64,000 bases of DNA from Pseudomonas cuatrocienegasensis (GCF_900110925.1 NZ_FOFP01000023.1:1-64000); one strand, 5' to 3'. Counted from the first letter of the stretch, positions 6,272-14,659 are shown. Made by a program: numbers and translations. The notes: generated by a model from the sequence alone, not told the origin.

Positions 6272-8172
6272 GGTGCGCCGACCCCGAGCTGATCTGGAGC
6301 GCCGAGCAGGCCGCCGCGGCCAGTGCCGACTTCGCCGAGCTGCACGCGGCCCATGGCGGCGTGCTCTGGGTGGCGTTCGACCCGCAGCAGGCGCGCTGTG
6401 GGTTGTTCTTCTGGCGTGACGGTGTCGTGAGCGAACTCACGCCATCAGGATTCTCCGTACGCAACCGGGTTTATGAATACGGTGGCGGTGCCTGCTGTGC
6501 CACCGATCAGGGCGTGGCCTTTGTCAATGAAGGTGATCAGCAGATCTATCGCATCGACATCGACGCAGACGGCGGTGCGCACAGCGCACCCTACCAGCTT
6601 AGCGATTCGCCTCACTGCCGGTATGGCGATCTGTCCTTCGTGCCCGCCTGGCAGGCGCTACTGGCCGTTGAGGAAAGCCACGAGGCCGGTTCGGTGGTGC
6701 ACCGTCTGGTGCGCATTGGCCTTAATGGCAAGCGCGACGTCCTGGTCGAGGGCGCTGATTTCTATGCTGCGCCTGTGGCCGATGCTGACGGCCAGCGCCT
6801 GGTCTGGATCGAGTGGGATCGCCCCAGCCAACCCTGGGTCGCCACGCGCCTGTGTCAGCGCGAGTCGGGCCAGCGCAGCCGGGTGCTGGCCGGGCAGGCG
6901 GGCGAACAATCCCTGCAGCAGCCGCGTTTCGACCCGCACAACCGCTTGTGGGTATTGAGCGACAAGGCCGGTTGGTGGCAGCCCGCGTGCGTCGATGATG
7001 ACACCCAGGCGTGCGGTGCTCCCTACGATCACGCGCCGGCGCCCTGGCAGCTGGGCGGTCGAACCTATCTGCCGCTGGGAGACCAGTTGCTGCTGAGCCG
7101 CTTCAAACAGGGTGTCGGCGTACTGCTGGACGTAGGGTGTTGCGGGGCCGCCCAGGCCGTGCGCACCGACTCTCTGGCGGCCGAAGCCATTGGTGCGCAC
7201 AACCTAGGCGGCCCCGCGTCACCCTACGCAGAGAGGCGGTTGGCCGAAGGGTTTACGCGTTTGCGCAGCCTGGCTGCCGATAGCGAATATTTCTACTGCA
7301 TCGCGGCTGCGCCGGATCGCCTGCCTGCAGTGCTGGCGATCAGCAGGGACGATGGGCTGGTCAGCATACTGGCTGGCGGTGAACAGCCCTTGTCCGAGCA
7401 GCATCTGTCGCGCCCCGAGCCCTTGAGCTGTGAGGTGGGCGAGGGGGAGCGCTGCCACGGTTTTTTCTACGCCCCGGTTTCAGCTCAAGCACGTCCGCCG
7501 CTGGTGATCTTTCTGCACGGTGGGCCGACCTCGGCCTGTTACCCGGTGTTCGACCCGCGTATTGCCTTCTGGACCCTGCGCGGCTACGCCGTGCTTGACC
7601 TCAACTACCGCGGCAGCAGCGGCTATGGCCGTGCCTATCGCCTGCGGTTGGCCGGGCAGTGGGGCGCGCTGGAGGTGGCGGACATTGGCGCTGCCATCGA
7701 TACGCTTGCAGCCAGCCAGCGCATCGATCCGCAGCGGGTGTTTGTCCGCGGGGCGAGTGCCGGTGGCTTCAGCGCACTGCGGGCGTTGGCCGAGCTGCCG
7801 CAATTGCGCGGTGGCGCCAGTCTCTATGGGGTCAGTGACCCGCTGGCGCTGCGCCGGCTGACCCATAAGTTCGAGGCGGATTATCTGGATTGGCTGATCG
7901 GTGACCCCGAGCGCGATGCCGAGCGCTACCAGCACCGCAGCCCCGTGCTGCAGGCCGAACGGATCACAGTGCCGGTGATTTTCTTCCAGGGCGCGCTGGA
8001 TGCCGTGGTCGTGCCGAGCCAGACCGAAGCCATGGTCGAGGCATTACGCCAGCGCGGTGTGCCGGTCGCCTATCACCTGTTCGCCGACGAGCGCCACGGC
8101 TTCCGCCAGGCCGCGAACCTGGCTGCGGCCCTGAACGCCGAGCTGGCGTTCTATCGGCAATGCCTGGGGTAA
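6259..8172 (+). CDS. pqqH: S9-family prolyl oligopeptidase-like peptidase of the pqq operon
   Basis: The protein has 637 residues. The N-terminal ~400 look like a beta-propeller and the rest is an alpha/beta hydrolase S9 domain. The catalytic triad is visible: Ser500 in RGASAGGF, Asp581 in QGALDAVV, His613 in DERHGF. The oxyanion HGGPT motif is at about 420. It corresponds to the sixth gene of the P. aeruginosa pqqABCDEH operon. Its exact role is not settled; it may process the peptide. The start overlaps pqqE by 13 bases, and the first codons (MQSVGCADP) are partly encoded by a palindromic repeat. Two more repeat copies are translated in frame around residues 106-112 and 292-323. Gene symbol rests on synteny. 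Confidence 0.85.
   Translation: MQSVGCADPELIWSAEQAAAASADFAELHAAHGGVLWVAFDPQQARCGLFFWRDGVVSELTPSGFSVRNRVYEYGGGACCATDQGVAFVNEGDQQIYRIDIDADGGAHSAPYQLSDSPHCRYGDLSFVPAWQALLAVEESHEAGSVVHRLVRIGLNGKRDVLVEGADFYAAPVADADGQRLVWIEWDRPSQPWVATRLCQRESGQRSRVLAGQAGEQSLQQPRFDPHNRLWVLSDKAGWWQPACVDDDTQACGAPYDHAPAPWQLGGRTYLPLGDQLLLSRFKQGVGVLLDVGCCGAAQAVRTDSLAAEAIGAHNLGGPASPYAERRLAEGFTRLRSLAADSEYFYCIAAAPDRLPAVLAISRDDGLVSILAGGEQPLSEQHLSRPEPLSCEVGEGERCHGFFYAPVSAQARPPLVIFLHGGPTSACYPVFDPRIAFWTLRGYAVLDLNYRGSSGYGRAYRLRLAGQWGALEVADIGAAIDTLAASQRIDPQRVFVRGASAGGFSALRALAELPQLRGGASLYGVSDPLALRRLTHKFEADYLDWLIGDPERDAERYQHRSPVLQAERITVPVIFFQGALDAVVVPSQTEAMVEALRQRGVPVAYHLFADERHGFRQAANLAAALNAELAFYRQCLG
6268..6283. repeat. Partial palindromic repeat across the pqqE stop and pqqH start
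   Basis: GTAGGGTGCGCCGACC carries the left half of the repeat family. It supplies the TAG stop of pqqE and encodes part of the pqqH N-terminus in another frame. Confidence 0.65.
6574..6594. repeat. Palindromic repeat inside pqqH, in frame
   Basis: GGTGCGCACAGCGCACCCTAC is a full copy in inverted orientation. It sits exactly on codon boundaries and is translated as GAHSAPY in a loop-like stretch of the predicted propeller domain. Confidence 0.7.
7132..7227. repeat. Expanded inverted repeat pair inside pqqH, in frame
   Basis: Two mirror-image 36-base units start GTAGGGTG..GTGCGCACC at 7132 and GGTGCGCAC..CACCCTAC at 7192. Each carries an extra GC-rich insert (GGGGCCGCC / GGCGGCCCC). Together with the spacer they encode about 32 residues of PqqH without breaking the frame. 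Confidence 0.7.
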
Positions 8173-8179
8173 GCCTGTG

Positions 8180-8312
8180 GCCATTTCCCAGTGCTGGGTT
8201 GCACGGCAACGATGCTTTTGTAGGCGCCGCGCCCCGCGGCGAATGCCGTGGACAACGCTGATGTAGCGCAAAGGCTGCAATCGATTCGCCCCGGGGCGGG
8301 GCTTCTACGGGT
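8180..8312. repeat. REPIN-like repeat between pqqH and ercA
   Basis: Two GC-rich palindromes (GGCGCCGCGCCCCGCGGCGAA and CGCCCCGGGGCGGGGCTTCTA) flank about 45 bases. The whole ~130-base unit is repeated in inverted orientation at 14766-14892. It fills the 273-base gap before ercA; no gene is visible there. Confidence 0.7.
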
Positions 8313-8445
8313 GTTCGGTGGTTTATCCCGATGCAATAGGGACATGGCCAGGCCCGCAAGCCCTGTTCGCCCTTGGTGCAATTGCATTAGGGCGCCGATG
8401 CAGTACGCTGGCGACATTCGATAACAACAAGAAACAGGCGCTTCC

Positions 8446-9609
8446 ATGAGCCAAGCCTTGAGCCAACTGCGCAAGTTCGTCTCGCCCGAAATCATCTTTG
8501 GTGCCGGCTGCCGGCATAACGTCGCCAACTACGCCAGCACCTTCGGCGCACGCAAGGTGCTGGTGGTCTCGGATCCTGGTGTCGCCGCTGCCGGTTGGCT
8601 AGGTGATGTCGAGCGTAGCCTGCAGGGGCAGGGCATCGACTACTGCGTCTACACCCAGGTTTCGCCCAACCCACGGGTCGAGGAGGTGATGCTCGGCGCC
8701 GAGATCTACCGAGCCAACAACTGCAACGTGATCGTCGCCATCGGCGGCGGCAGCCCGATGGACTGCGCCAAGGGCATCGGCATCGTGGTTGCCCACGGCC
8801 GCAATATTCTCGAGTTCGAGGGCGTCGACACCATCCGCGTGCCCAGCCCGCCGCTGATCCTGATCCCCACCACGGCCGGCACCTCGGCGGATGTCTCGCA
8901 GTTCGTGATCATCTCCAACCAGCAGGAGCGGATGAAGTTCTCCATCGTCAGCAAGGCGGTCGTGCCGGATGTCTCGCTGATCGACCCGGAAACCACCCTG
9001 AGCATGGACCCTTTCCTGTCTGCCTGTACCGGCATCGATGCGCTGGTGCATGCCATCGAGGCCTTCGTCTCCACCGGCAGCGGCCCGCTGACCGATACCC
9101 ATGCACTGGAAGCGATGCGCCTGATCAACGGCAATCTGGTGCAGATGATTGCCAACCCCCACGACATTGTCCTGCGCGAGAAGATCATGCTCGGCAGCAT
9201 GCAGGCCGGCCTGGCGTTCTCCAATGCCATTCTCGGTGCCGTACATGCCATGAGCCACAGCCTGGGCGGCTTTCTCGACCTGCCCCACGGCATGTGCAAC
9301 GCCGCACTGGTCGAGCATGTGGTGGCCTTTAACTACAACGCAGCCCCCGAGCGCTTTCGTCATGTGGCCGAGACCCTGGGCATCGACGTGCGCGGCCTCA
9401 ACCACCTGCAGGTGCGCCAGCGCCTGGTCGACCACCTGGTGACCTTCAAGCAGGCCGTCGGCTTCCACGAAACCCTCAAGCTGCATGGCGTGTCGATGAG
9501 TGATATTCCGTTCCTCTCGGCCCACGCCATGGAAGACCCGTGCATCCTGACCAATCCGCGTGAGTCCAGTCAGCGCGATGTCGAGGTTGTCTATGCCGAG
9601 GCCCTCTGA
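8446..9609 (+). CDS. ercA: Iron-containing alcohol dehydrogenase ErcA
   Basis: A 387-residue group III iron-type alcohol dehydrogenase. The NAD-binding GGGSPMDCAKG motif is near residue 100. The metal-binding region includes DALVHAIEAF, AVHAMSHSLGG and LPHGMCNA with the conserved Asp/His ligands. In P. aeruginosa ErcA belongs to the signalling cascade that induces ethanol oxidation; it appears to have a regulatory more than a bulk metabolic role. The next gene, ercS, overlaps its 3' end by 17 bases, indicating co-translation. Confidence 0.88.
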   Translation: MSQALSQLRKFVSPEIIFGAGCRHNVANYASTFGARKVLVVSDPGVAAAGWLGDVERSLQGQGIDYCVYTQVSPNPRVEEVMLGAEIYRANNCNVIVAIGGGSPMDCAKGIGIVVAHGRNILEFEGVDTIRVPSPPLILIPTTAGTSADVSQFVIISNQQERMKFSIVSKAVVPDVSLIDPETTLSMDPFLSACTGIDALVHAIEAFVSTGSGPLTDTHALEAMRLINGNLVQMIANPHDIVLREKIMLGSMQAGLAFSNAILGAVHAMSHSLGGFLDLPHGMCNAALVEHVVAFNYNAAPERFRHVAETLGIDVRGLNHLQVRQRLVDHLVTFKQAVGFHETLKLHGVSMSDIPFLSAHAMEDPCILTNPRESSQRDVEVVYAEAL

Positions 9610-11338
9610 CGCCGGCGCCAGCCAGCGCGAAGCGCTGAACAATCTGCTCGGGCTGGGCAGCCACTCGGCGCGCAAGAGCCATTACCCGGAACTGCTGGCG
9701 CGCCTGGAGGAGCTGGAAACCGAGCGTAACCGCTACAAGTGGCTGTTCGAGCACGCCGTGCATGGCATCTTCCAGGCCAGCGTGCGCGAAGGTTTGCTCG
9801 CCGCCAACCCGGCCCTGGCGCGCATGCTCGGCTACGAGGACCCGCGCGAGGTGCTCTGGTCGCTTACCGATCTGGCCCGTGATCTGGTGGTCGGTGGCGA
9901 GGCCGAGCTGCAACATATCCGCAGTGCCCTGCGCGATGGGCCGGGGCTGTTTGCCTATGAAACGCGTTTGCGGCGCAAGGATGGGCGGATCATCGAGGTG
10001 ATGATGAACCTGCTGCTCAAGCCCGATCAGGAGGGCGTGTTCGAGGGGTTCGTCGCCGATATCACCGAGCGCAAACAGGCCCAGCAGCGTCTGGTGCTGC
10101 TCAATGAGGAACTTGAGGCACGGGTCAGTGCGCGCACCGCCGAACTGCAGGAGGTCAATGCCAACCTGCAGCGGCAGATCGTCGAGCGCGCCCGCATCGA
10201 GCAGGCGCTGCGCGAGGCGCGTGATGCCGCCGAAGAGGCCAACCGCAGCAAGGACAAGTACCTGGCGGCAGCCAGCCACGACTTGCTGCAGCCGCTGAAT
10301 GCCGCTCGCCTGCTGATCTCCACCCTGCGCGAACGGGCGTTACCGACGGCGGAGCAAACCCTGGTCGAGCGCAGCCACCAGGCCCTGGAGGGTGCCGAAG
10401 ACCTGCTCACCGACTTGCTCGACATCGCTCGCCTGGACCAGGCGGCGATCAAACCGGATGTGGATGTCTACACCCTGGACGAGCTGCTGGCGCCGCTGGC
10501 CTCGGAGTTTCAGCCGGTCGCCGAGGCCGCCGGCCTGGGCTTGCGCGTCCGCCTGGGGCCCTATGCGCTGCGCACGGACTTTCGCCTGCTGACCCGTATC
10601 CTGCGCAATTTCCTCAGCAACGCCTGCCGCTACACCGAACAGGGCGGCGTGCTGCTCGGTGCGCGCAAACGCGGCGACAGCCTGGAGCTGCAGGTCTGGG
10701 ACACTGGGCGCGGCATTGCCCAGCACCAGATGGGCGATATCTTTCTGGAGTTCAATCAGTTGGATATTGGCCATTCGACCGCGCGCAAGGGCGTGGGGCT
10801 GGGCCTGGCCATCGTCGATCGGATCGCGCGGATCCTCGGCTATCCGCTCAGCGTGCGCTCGCAGCCGGGGCGCGGTTCGCTGTTCAGCATCCGCGTGCCG
10901 CTGGCCTGCGAGCCCGGTACGCGCCCGGTCATCCGAGCCTTGCCCGCAGCGCCAGTAGGCGACCCCTTACCCGGCCGCCGGGTGCTGGTGCTGGATAACG
11001 AACCGAGCATCCTGCACAGCATGGCGGCGCTGCTCGAGCAGTGGGGCTGCGAGGTGGTCTGCGCGCCCGACCAGGCCACCGCGCTGCAGGCGCTACAGGG
11101 ACGTGCGCCCGATGTGATCCTCGCCGACTTCCACCTTGAGCATGGTGTGCATGGTTGTGAGGTGGTGGCTTATCTGCGCGAGCATTTCGCCGTGCGCGTC
11201 CCGGCGGTGATGATCACCGCCGACCGCAGTGACAGCTGCCGCGGTGAATTGCAGCGTATGGGCATGCCGCTGCTGAACAAGCCGGTCAAGCCGGGCAAGC
11301 TGCGCGCCGTGCTTAGTCAGATGCTGGTCGAGACTTAG
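9593..11338 (+). CDS. ercS: PAS-domain hybrid sensor histidine kinase ErcS-type
   Basis: A 581-residue cytoplasmic protein with no membrane segments. Domain order: PAS (~45-160), coiled coil (~165-215), HisKA with His229 in AASHDLLQPLNAA, HATPase (DTGRGI, GVGLGLAIVDR), and a C-terminal receiver with Asp512 in ADFHLEHG. The H-box SHDLLQPLNAA is characteristic of the ErcS/ErcS' (NahK) group. I chose ATG 9593, inside the end of ercA, because GAGG lies 6 bases upstream; an in-frame ATG at 9560 is less likely. With ercA it forms part of the ethanol-oxidation regulatory cascade. The partner response regulator is not in the window. Confidence 0.85.
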   Translation: MPRPSDAGASQREALNNLLGLGSHSARKSHYPELLARLEELETERNRYKWLFEHAVHGIFQASVREGLLAANPALARMLGYEDPREVLWSLTDLARDLVVGGEAELQHIRSALRDGPGLFAYETRLRRKDGRIIEVMMNLLLKPDQEGVFEGFVADITERKQAQQRLVLLNEELEARVSARTAELQEVNANLQRQIVERARIEQALREARDAAEEANRSKDKYLAAASHDLLQPLNAARLLISTLRERALPTAEQTLVERSHQALEGAEDLLTDLLDIARLDQAAIKPDVDVYTLDELLAPLASEFQPVAEAAGLGLRVRLGPYALRTDFRLLTRILRNFLSNACRYTEQGGVLLGARKRGDSLELQVWDTGRGIAQHQMGDIFLEFNQLDIGHSTARKGVGLGLAIVDRIARILGYPLSVRSQPGRGSLFSIRVPLACEPGTRPVIRALPAAPVGDPLPGRRVLVLDNEPSILHSMAALLEQWGCEVVCAPDQATALQALQGRAPDVILADFHLEHGVHGCEVVAYLREHFAVRVPAVMITADRSDSCRGELQRMGMPLLNKPVKPGKLRAVLSQMLVET

Positions 11339-11463
11339 TGGGGCCGGGCGGCGCTCCGCTCCGCTTTAGCCGCGATGCTTTCAGCGCTTTCAAGATCTAT
11401 CGCGAATAAATTCGCTCCTACAGCGCCTACAGAAAGCGACAGATGACTCGTGTTGCGACGCTA
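11338..11463. repeat. ~125-bp repeat, copy 2
   Basis: Matches 1635-1763 along its length, including GGGCCGGGCGGCGCTCCGCT near the start and AGCGACAGATGAC with TGTTGCGACGCTAG at the end. No MITE hairpin follows this copy. It begins right at the ercS stop and occupies the gap before the next gene. Confidence 0.7.
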
Positions 11464-11556
11464 GAGGGCGTCACAGCACTGGCCTATGGCTATGTTTTTG
11501 TTGAACCCGGGGCCCTGTGCAGCGGTCTAGGTGAGGTCAATCAGGAGAACCTCACC

Positions 11557-11958
11557 ATGCAAAAACAATCGATGTTCCGCCGTCTCGCTGCCATGCTCGC
11601 GGTATTCCACGTACTGATGGTCGTTCAGGTGCCGATGGCCAATGCGGCGATGGTTGGCACCGCCGAAGTGATCAACGCCCAGCAGGAGCAGGTCGATCGC
11701 CAGCAACTGCTGAGCATGCTCGATGACCAGGGCGTGCAGGACAAACTGCAGGCCATGGGGGTTGAGCGTGATCAGATCGAAACCCGCATCAACAGCCTGA
11801 CCAACGCCGAACTGGCACAGTTCAACCAACAGCTGTCCGAAGCACCGGCTGGTGCCGGGGTGTTGGGCGTGATCGTGTTGTTCTTGGTTATCTTCATCAT
11901 CACCGATATGCTCTGCGCGACTAATGTCTTCAGTTTCGTGAAATGCATAAATCGTTGA
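11557..11958 (+). CDS. PA2779-family (DUF6627) small membrane-associated protein
   Basis: The protein has 133 residues. An N-terminal signal or membrane segment (MLAVFHVLMVVQVPMANAA) is followed by a soluble helical part rich in Gln and Asp, with LLSMLDDQGVQDKLQAMGV and RINSLTNAELAQFN. After an EAPAGAG linker there is a very hydrophobic segment (GVIVLFLVIFIITDML) and a short tail with two Cys. I recognise this as the PA2779/DUF6627 family, which occurs next to PA2778-type peptidases. Function is unknown. I chose ATG 11557 over upstream in-frame starts because of AGGAGA nearby and the signal sequence. It overlaps the next gene by 16 bases. Confidence 0.8.
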   Translation: MQKQSMFRRLAAMLAVFHVLMVVQVPMANAAMVGTAEVINAQQEQVDRQQLLSMLDDQGVQDKLQAMGVERDQIETRINSLTNAELAQFNQQLSEAPAGAGVLGVIVLFLVIFIITDMLCATNVFSFVKCINR

Positions 11959-12905
11959 TCGACCTGCGTTACCTGCCATTGCTGTTCGCTGTACTGCTGA
12001 CCGCCTGCGCGAAGTCTCCGGTGTTGCCACCGGAGACTTCGCGTTTGCCTGAGCGGGTCGAGCTGAGCAGCGTGCCTTTCTTCCCCCAGAGTGCGTACCA
12101 GTGCGGCCCGGCGGCGCTGTCGACCATGCTCAATCAGCGCGGTGTGGTCACCAGCCCTGGGTTGCTCAAGGACCAGGTATTTATACCGGGTCGTGAGGGC
12201 AGCCTGCAGGTCGAGATGGTCGCTGCGGCGCGCAGCCACGACATGCTGGTATACCCGCTGCAGCCGAAGCTCGAAGCCGTGCTGGAGCAGGTCGCTGCCG
12301 GCAATCCGGTGCTGGTGCTGCAGAACCTGGCGCTGGACTGGTACCCCATGTGGCATTTCGCCGTGGTGGTCGGTTATGACCAGCGCGAACGCACGCTGAT
12401 TCTGCGCTCGGGCACGACCCGTCGCGAAGTCACTGCGTTCTCGACCTTCGACCGCACCTGGGCGCGGGGCAAGCGTTGGGCCGTGCTGACCCTGCCGACC
12501 GATACCCTGCCCGCTGCAGCGGATGCGCAGACTTGGCTCAAGGCTGCCAGTGATCTTGAGGAAACCGGGCGCGTCGATGCCGCGTTGCGGGCTTACCGCA
12601 CTGCGGTCAAGCAGTGGCCAGGCAATGCCACGGCCTGGTTCGCCCTGGGCAATCGCCAATACGCCGCGGGTGACAAACAAGCGGCCGAAGCCTCGCTGGG
12701 AAAAAGCGTGGCAGCGCAGCCGGATTTTGCCTCGGGCTGGTTCAACTATGCGCAGGTGCTCGATGAGCGCGGCTGCGCGGTTGCCGCTGCCCAGGCGCAA
12801 CGCTGCGCCCAGGCGCTGGCCCCGCAAGACAGCCGTTTTGCCAAGGCGGCTGCAGGGCAGGGTAACGCTCAGTGCACCTTGGCAGCTCGTTGCCCAGTGC
12901 AGTAA
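11943..12905 (+). CDS. PA2778-family C39-like cysteine peptidase lipoprotein with TPR repeats
   Basis: The protein has 320 residues. A lipoprotein signal peptide ends in LLTAC, so it is probably anchored in the envelope. Residues ~45-180 form a C39-like papain-fold peptidase: the catalytic Cys is in YQCGPAALS and the His in MWHFAVVVGY. The C-terminal half holds TPR-like repeats (AWFALGNRQYAAGDKQAAE). The 16-base overlap with the DUF6627 gene means the two are co-translated. C39 domains classically cut double-glycine leader peptides, so the small neighbour is a possible substrate or partner; this is inference. The gene ends before a strong terminator. Confidence 0.82.
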   Translation: MHKSLIDLRYLPLLFAVLLTACAKSPVLPPETSRLPERVELSSVPFFPQSAYQCGPAALSTMLNQRGVVTSPGLLKDQVFIPGREGSLQVEMVAAARSHDMLVYPLQPKLEAVLEQVAAGNPVLVLQNLALDWYPMWHFAVVVGYDQRERTLILRSGTTRREVTAFSTFDRTWARGKRWAVLTLPTDTLPAAADAQTWLKAASDLEETGRVDAALRAYRTAVKQWPGNATAWFALGNRQYAAGDKQAAEASLGKSVAAQPDFASGWFNYAQVLDERGCAVAAAQAQRCAQALAPQDSRFAKAAAGQGNAQCTLAARCPVQ

Positions 12906-12921
12906 GCGCCGCCCTAGTATG

Positions 12922-12949
12922 AAAAACGGCGCCATTGGGCGCCGTTTTT
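12922..12949 (+). terminator. Intrinsic terminator after the C39-like peptidase gene
   Basis: AAAAACGGCGCC, a short ATTG loop, and GGCGCCGTTTTT form a GC-rich stem flanked by A and T runs. It can act on both strands and separates this operon from the convergent flavoenzyme gene. Confidence 0.9.
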
Positions 12950-12991
12950 CATGAAGATACCCTCGTTTTGTGTGGGCTTAACGCTGGAGCC

Positions 12992-13053
12992 GTAGGGTGC
13001 GCCGTGCGCACCGGCGCAGGCTGCAGACTCTTGGTGTGCGCGGCGCACCCTAC
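12992..13053. repeat. Inverted pair of GGGTGCGC palindromic repeats
   Basis: GTAGGGTGCGCC..GCGCACC at 12992-13012 faces GGTGTGCGCGGCGCACCCTAC at 13033-13053. This is the same family and head-to-head arrangement as in the pqq operon. Confidence 0.8.
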
Positions 13054-13084
13054 TCGTTCGTCTCCATGCAACACTCAATTGCGA

Positions 13085-14368
13085 CTAGAAACCGAGCTTG
13101 TCGCGCAAGCTGTAGTACCAGGCGCCCATTGCGCTGAATGGCACTTGCAGCAGGCGTCCGCCCGGGAAGGGGTAGTGCGGCAGGTTGGCGAACGCGTCGA
13201 AACGCTCGGCCTGCCCACGCAGGGCTTCGCCGAGGATTTTGCCGGCCAGGTGGGTGTAGGTCACGCCGTGGCCGCTGCAACCTTGCGAGTAGTAGATGTT
13301 GTCGCCCAGGCGGCCGACCTGGGGCAGGCGCGACAGCGTCAGCAGGAAGTTGCCGGTCCAGGCGTAATCGATTTTCACGTCCTTGAGCTGGGGGAAGGCC
13401 CTGAGCATCTTCGGTCGGATGATCGCCTCGATGTTCGCCGGGTCCCGGGCGCCATAGACCACACCACCGCCGAAGATCAGGCGCTTGTCGCCGGAAAGCC
13501 GGTAGTAGTCGAGCAGGTAGTTACAGTCTTCGACGCAGTAGTCCTGCGGCAGCAGGGTGTTGGCCAGCGCCTCGGACAGCGGCTCGGTGGTGATTACCTG
13601 AGTCCCACAGGGCATGGATTTGGCTGCCAGCTCAGGCACCAGGTTGCCCAGGTAGGCGTTGCCGGCAATCACCACGAACTTGGCTTTGACCCGACCGTTG
13701 GGTGTGTGTACGACCGGGTTAGCGCCGCGCTCGATGCGCACCGCCGGCGATTGTTCGTAAATCACCCCACCGAGGGACTCGACCGCTGCCGCCTCACCCA
13801 GGGCCAGGTTGAGCGGGTGGATATGCCCGCCGCTCATGTCCAGCATGCCGCCGACATAGCTGTCGCTGGCGACCACTTCGCGGATGCGCGCGGCATCCAT
13901 CAGTTCCAGCTGGGTATGGCCATAGCGTTCCCAGAGTTTTTTCTGCGCTTCCAGGTGCTTGAGGTGCTTGGAGGTGTTGGCGGCGAAGACGCCACCATCC
14001 TTGAGGTCGCACTGGATGTTATAGGTAGCAATGCGCTCACGGATGATCCGCCCACCCTCGAAGGCCATATCGCCGAGCAACTTGGCCTGCTGCGCGCCAA
14101 CGCTGCGTTCGATCACATCGATGTCGCGGCTGTAGCTGTTGACGATTTGCCCGCCATTGCGCCCGGATGCGCCAAAGCCGACCTTGGCTGCTTCGACCAG
14201 GGTGACCTTGAAGCCATTTTCCAGCAGCGAAATAGCCGTCGACAGGCCAGTATAGCCCGCGCCGACGATGCACACATCGGTCTCCACTTCGCCGGCCAGG
14301 GGCGGGCGCTCAGGTGCGGGGTTAGCGGACGCGGCGTAATAGGACTGTGGGTATGCGGTGTGCGCCAT
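13085..14368 (-). CDS. FAD-dependent oxidoreductase, putrescine/gamma-glutamylputrescine oxidase type
   Basis: A 427-residue DAO-family flavoenzyme. The FAD dinucleotide-binding motif GAGYTGLSTAISLLENGF lies near residue 38, followed by GFGASGRNGGQI, the signature of the PuuB/PauB (gamma-glutamylputrescine oxidase) group. A C-terminal FAD contact is in YSQGCSGHGVTYTHLAG. Such enzymes oxidise polyamine derivatives in putrescine catabolism. It stands alone here, with no puuA/pauA-type ligase nearby, so the substrate is inferred from family resemblance only. Confidence 0.82.
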   Translation of the reverse strand: MAHTAYPQSYYAASANPAPERPPLAGEVETDVCIVGAGYTGLSTAISLLENGFKVTLVEAAKVGFGASGRNGGQIVNSYSRDIDVIERSVGAQQAKLLGDMAFEGGRIIRERIATYNIQCDLKDGGVFAANTSKHLKHLEAQKKLWERYGHTQLELMDAARIREVVASDSYVGGMLDMSGGHIHPLNLALGEAAAVESLGGVIYEQSPAVRIERGANPVVHTPNGRVKAKFVVIAGNAYLGNLVPELAAKSMPCGTQVITTEPLSEALANTLLPQDYCVEDCNYLLDYYRLSGDKRLIFGGGVVYGARDPANIEAIIRPKMLRAFPQLKDVKIDYAWTGNFLLTLSRLPQVGRLGDNIYYSQGCSGHGVTYTHLAGKILGEALRGQAERFDAFANLPHYPFPGGRLLQVPFSAMGAWYYSLRDKLGF

Positions 14369-14514
14369 TTTGCAACCTCTGTTCTTTATTTTTTACGATT
14401 GCCCGGATGCTACCCGAGTTGAAAATGCCCGGCTAGTGCCGCATGCAAAAACCACAGGGCTTGCGGCGGACATAAAAATTTCCGTTATTCAGGCAGTTAG
14501 CTGCAAAAAAGAGG

Positions 14515-14542
14515 TTGACTCTTTTTTATCTCCCCGTAAAAT
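14515..14542 (+). promoter_or_regulatory. Sigma-70 promoter of tRNA-Val
   Basis: TTGACT (14515-14520) and TAAAAT (14537-14542) are separated by 16 bases, with TAAAAT 13 bases before the mature tRNA. This is a near-consensus housekeeping promoter. Confidence 0.85.
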
Positions 14543-14555
14543 GCGCACCCATCGA

Positions 14556-14632
14556 AGGCACATAGCTCAGTTGGTTAGAGCACCACCTTGACATGGTGGG
14601 GGTCGTTGGTTCGAATCCAATTGTGCCTACCA
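14556..14632 (+). tRNA. tRNA-Val (anticodon GAC)
   Basis: A 77-base cloverleaf. The acceptor stem AGGCACA pairs perfectly with TGTGCCT. The D arm is GCTC..GAGC, the anticodon arm CCACC-TTGACAT-GGTGG with anticodon GAC, and the T arm has GTTCGAAT. The CCA end is encoded. It has its own promoter and terminator, and no integrase or fragmentary tRNA copy lies beside it, so it is not being used as an attachment site here. Confidence 0.97.
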
Positions 14633-14659
14633 AATCGAAAGCCGCTGTTCGCGGCACGC

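Noticed and set aside
12935..14422. A 495-codon frame opposite the flavoenzyme gene
   Set aside because: The opposite strand encodes a full FAD oxidoreductase with all motifs. This frame is a codon-bias shadow and begins inside a terminator.
14556..14632. tRNA-Val as an integration site
   Set aside because: The tRNA is intact and no integrase or duplicated 3' tRNA end lies near it; the element in this window uses dusA.
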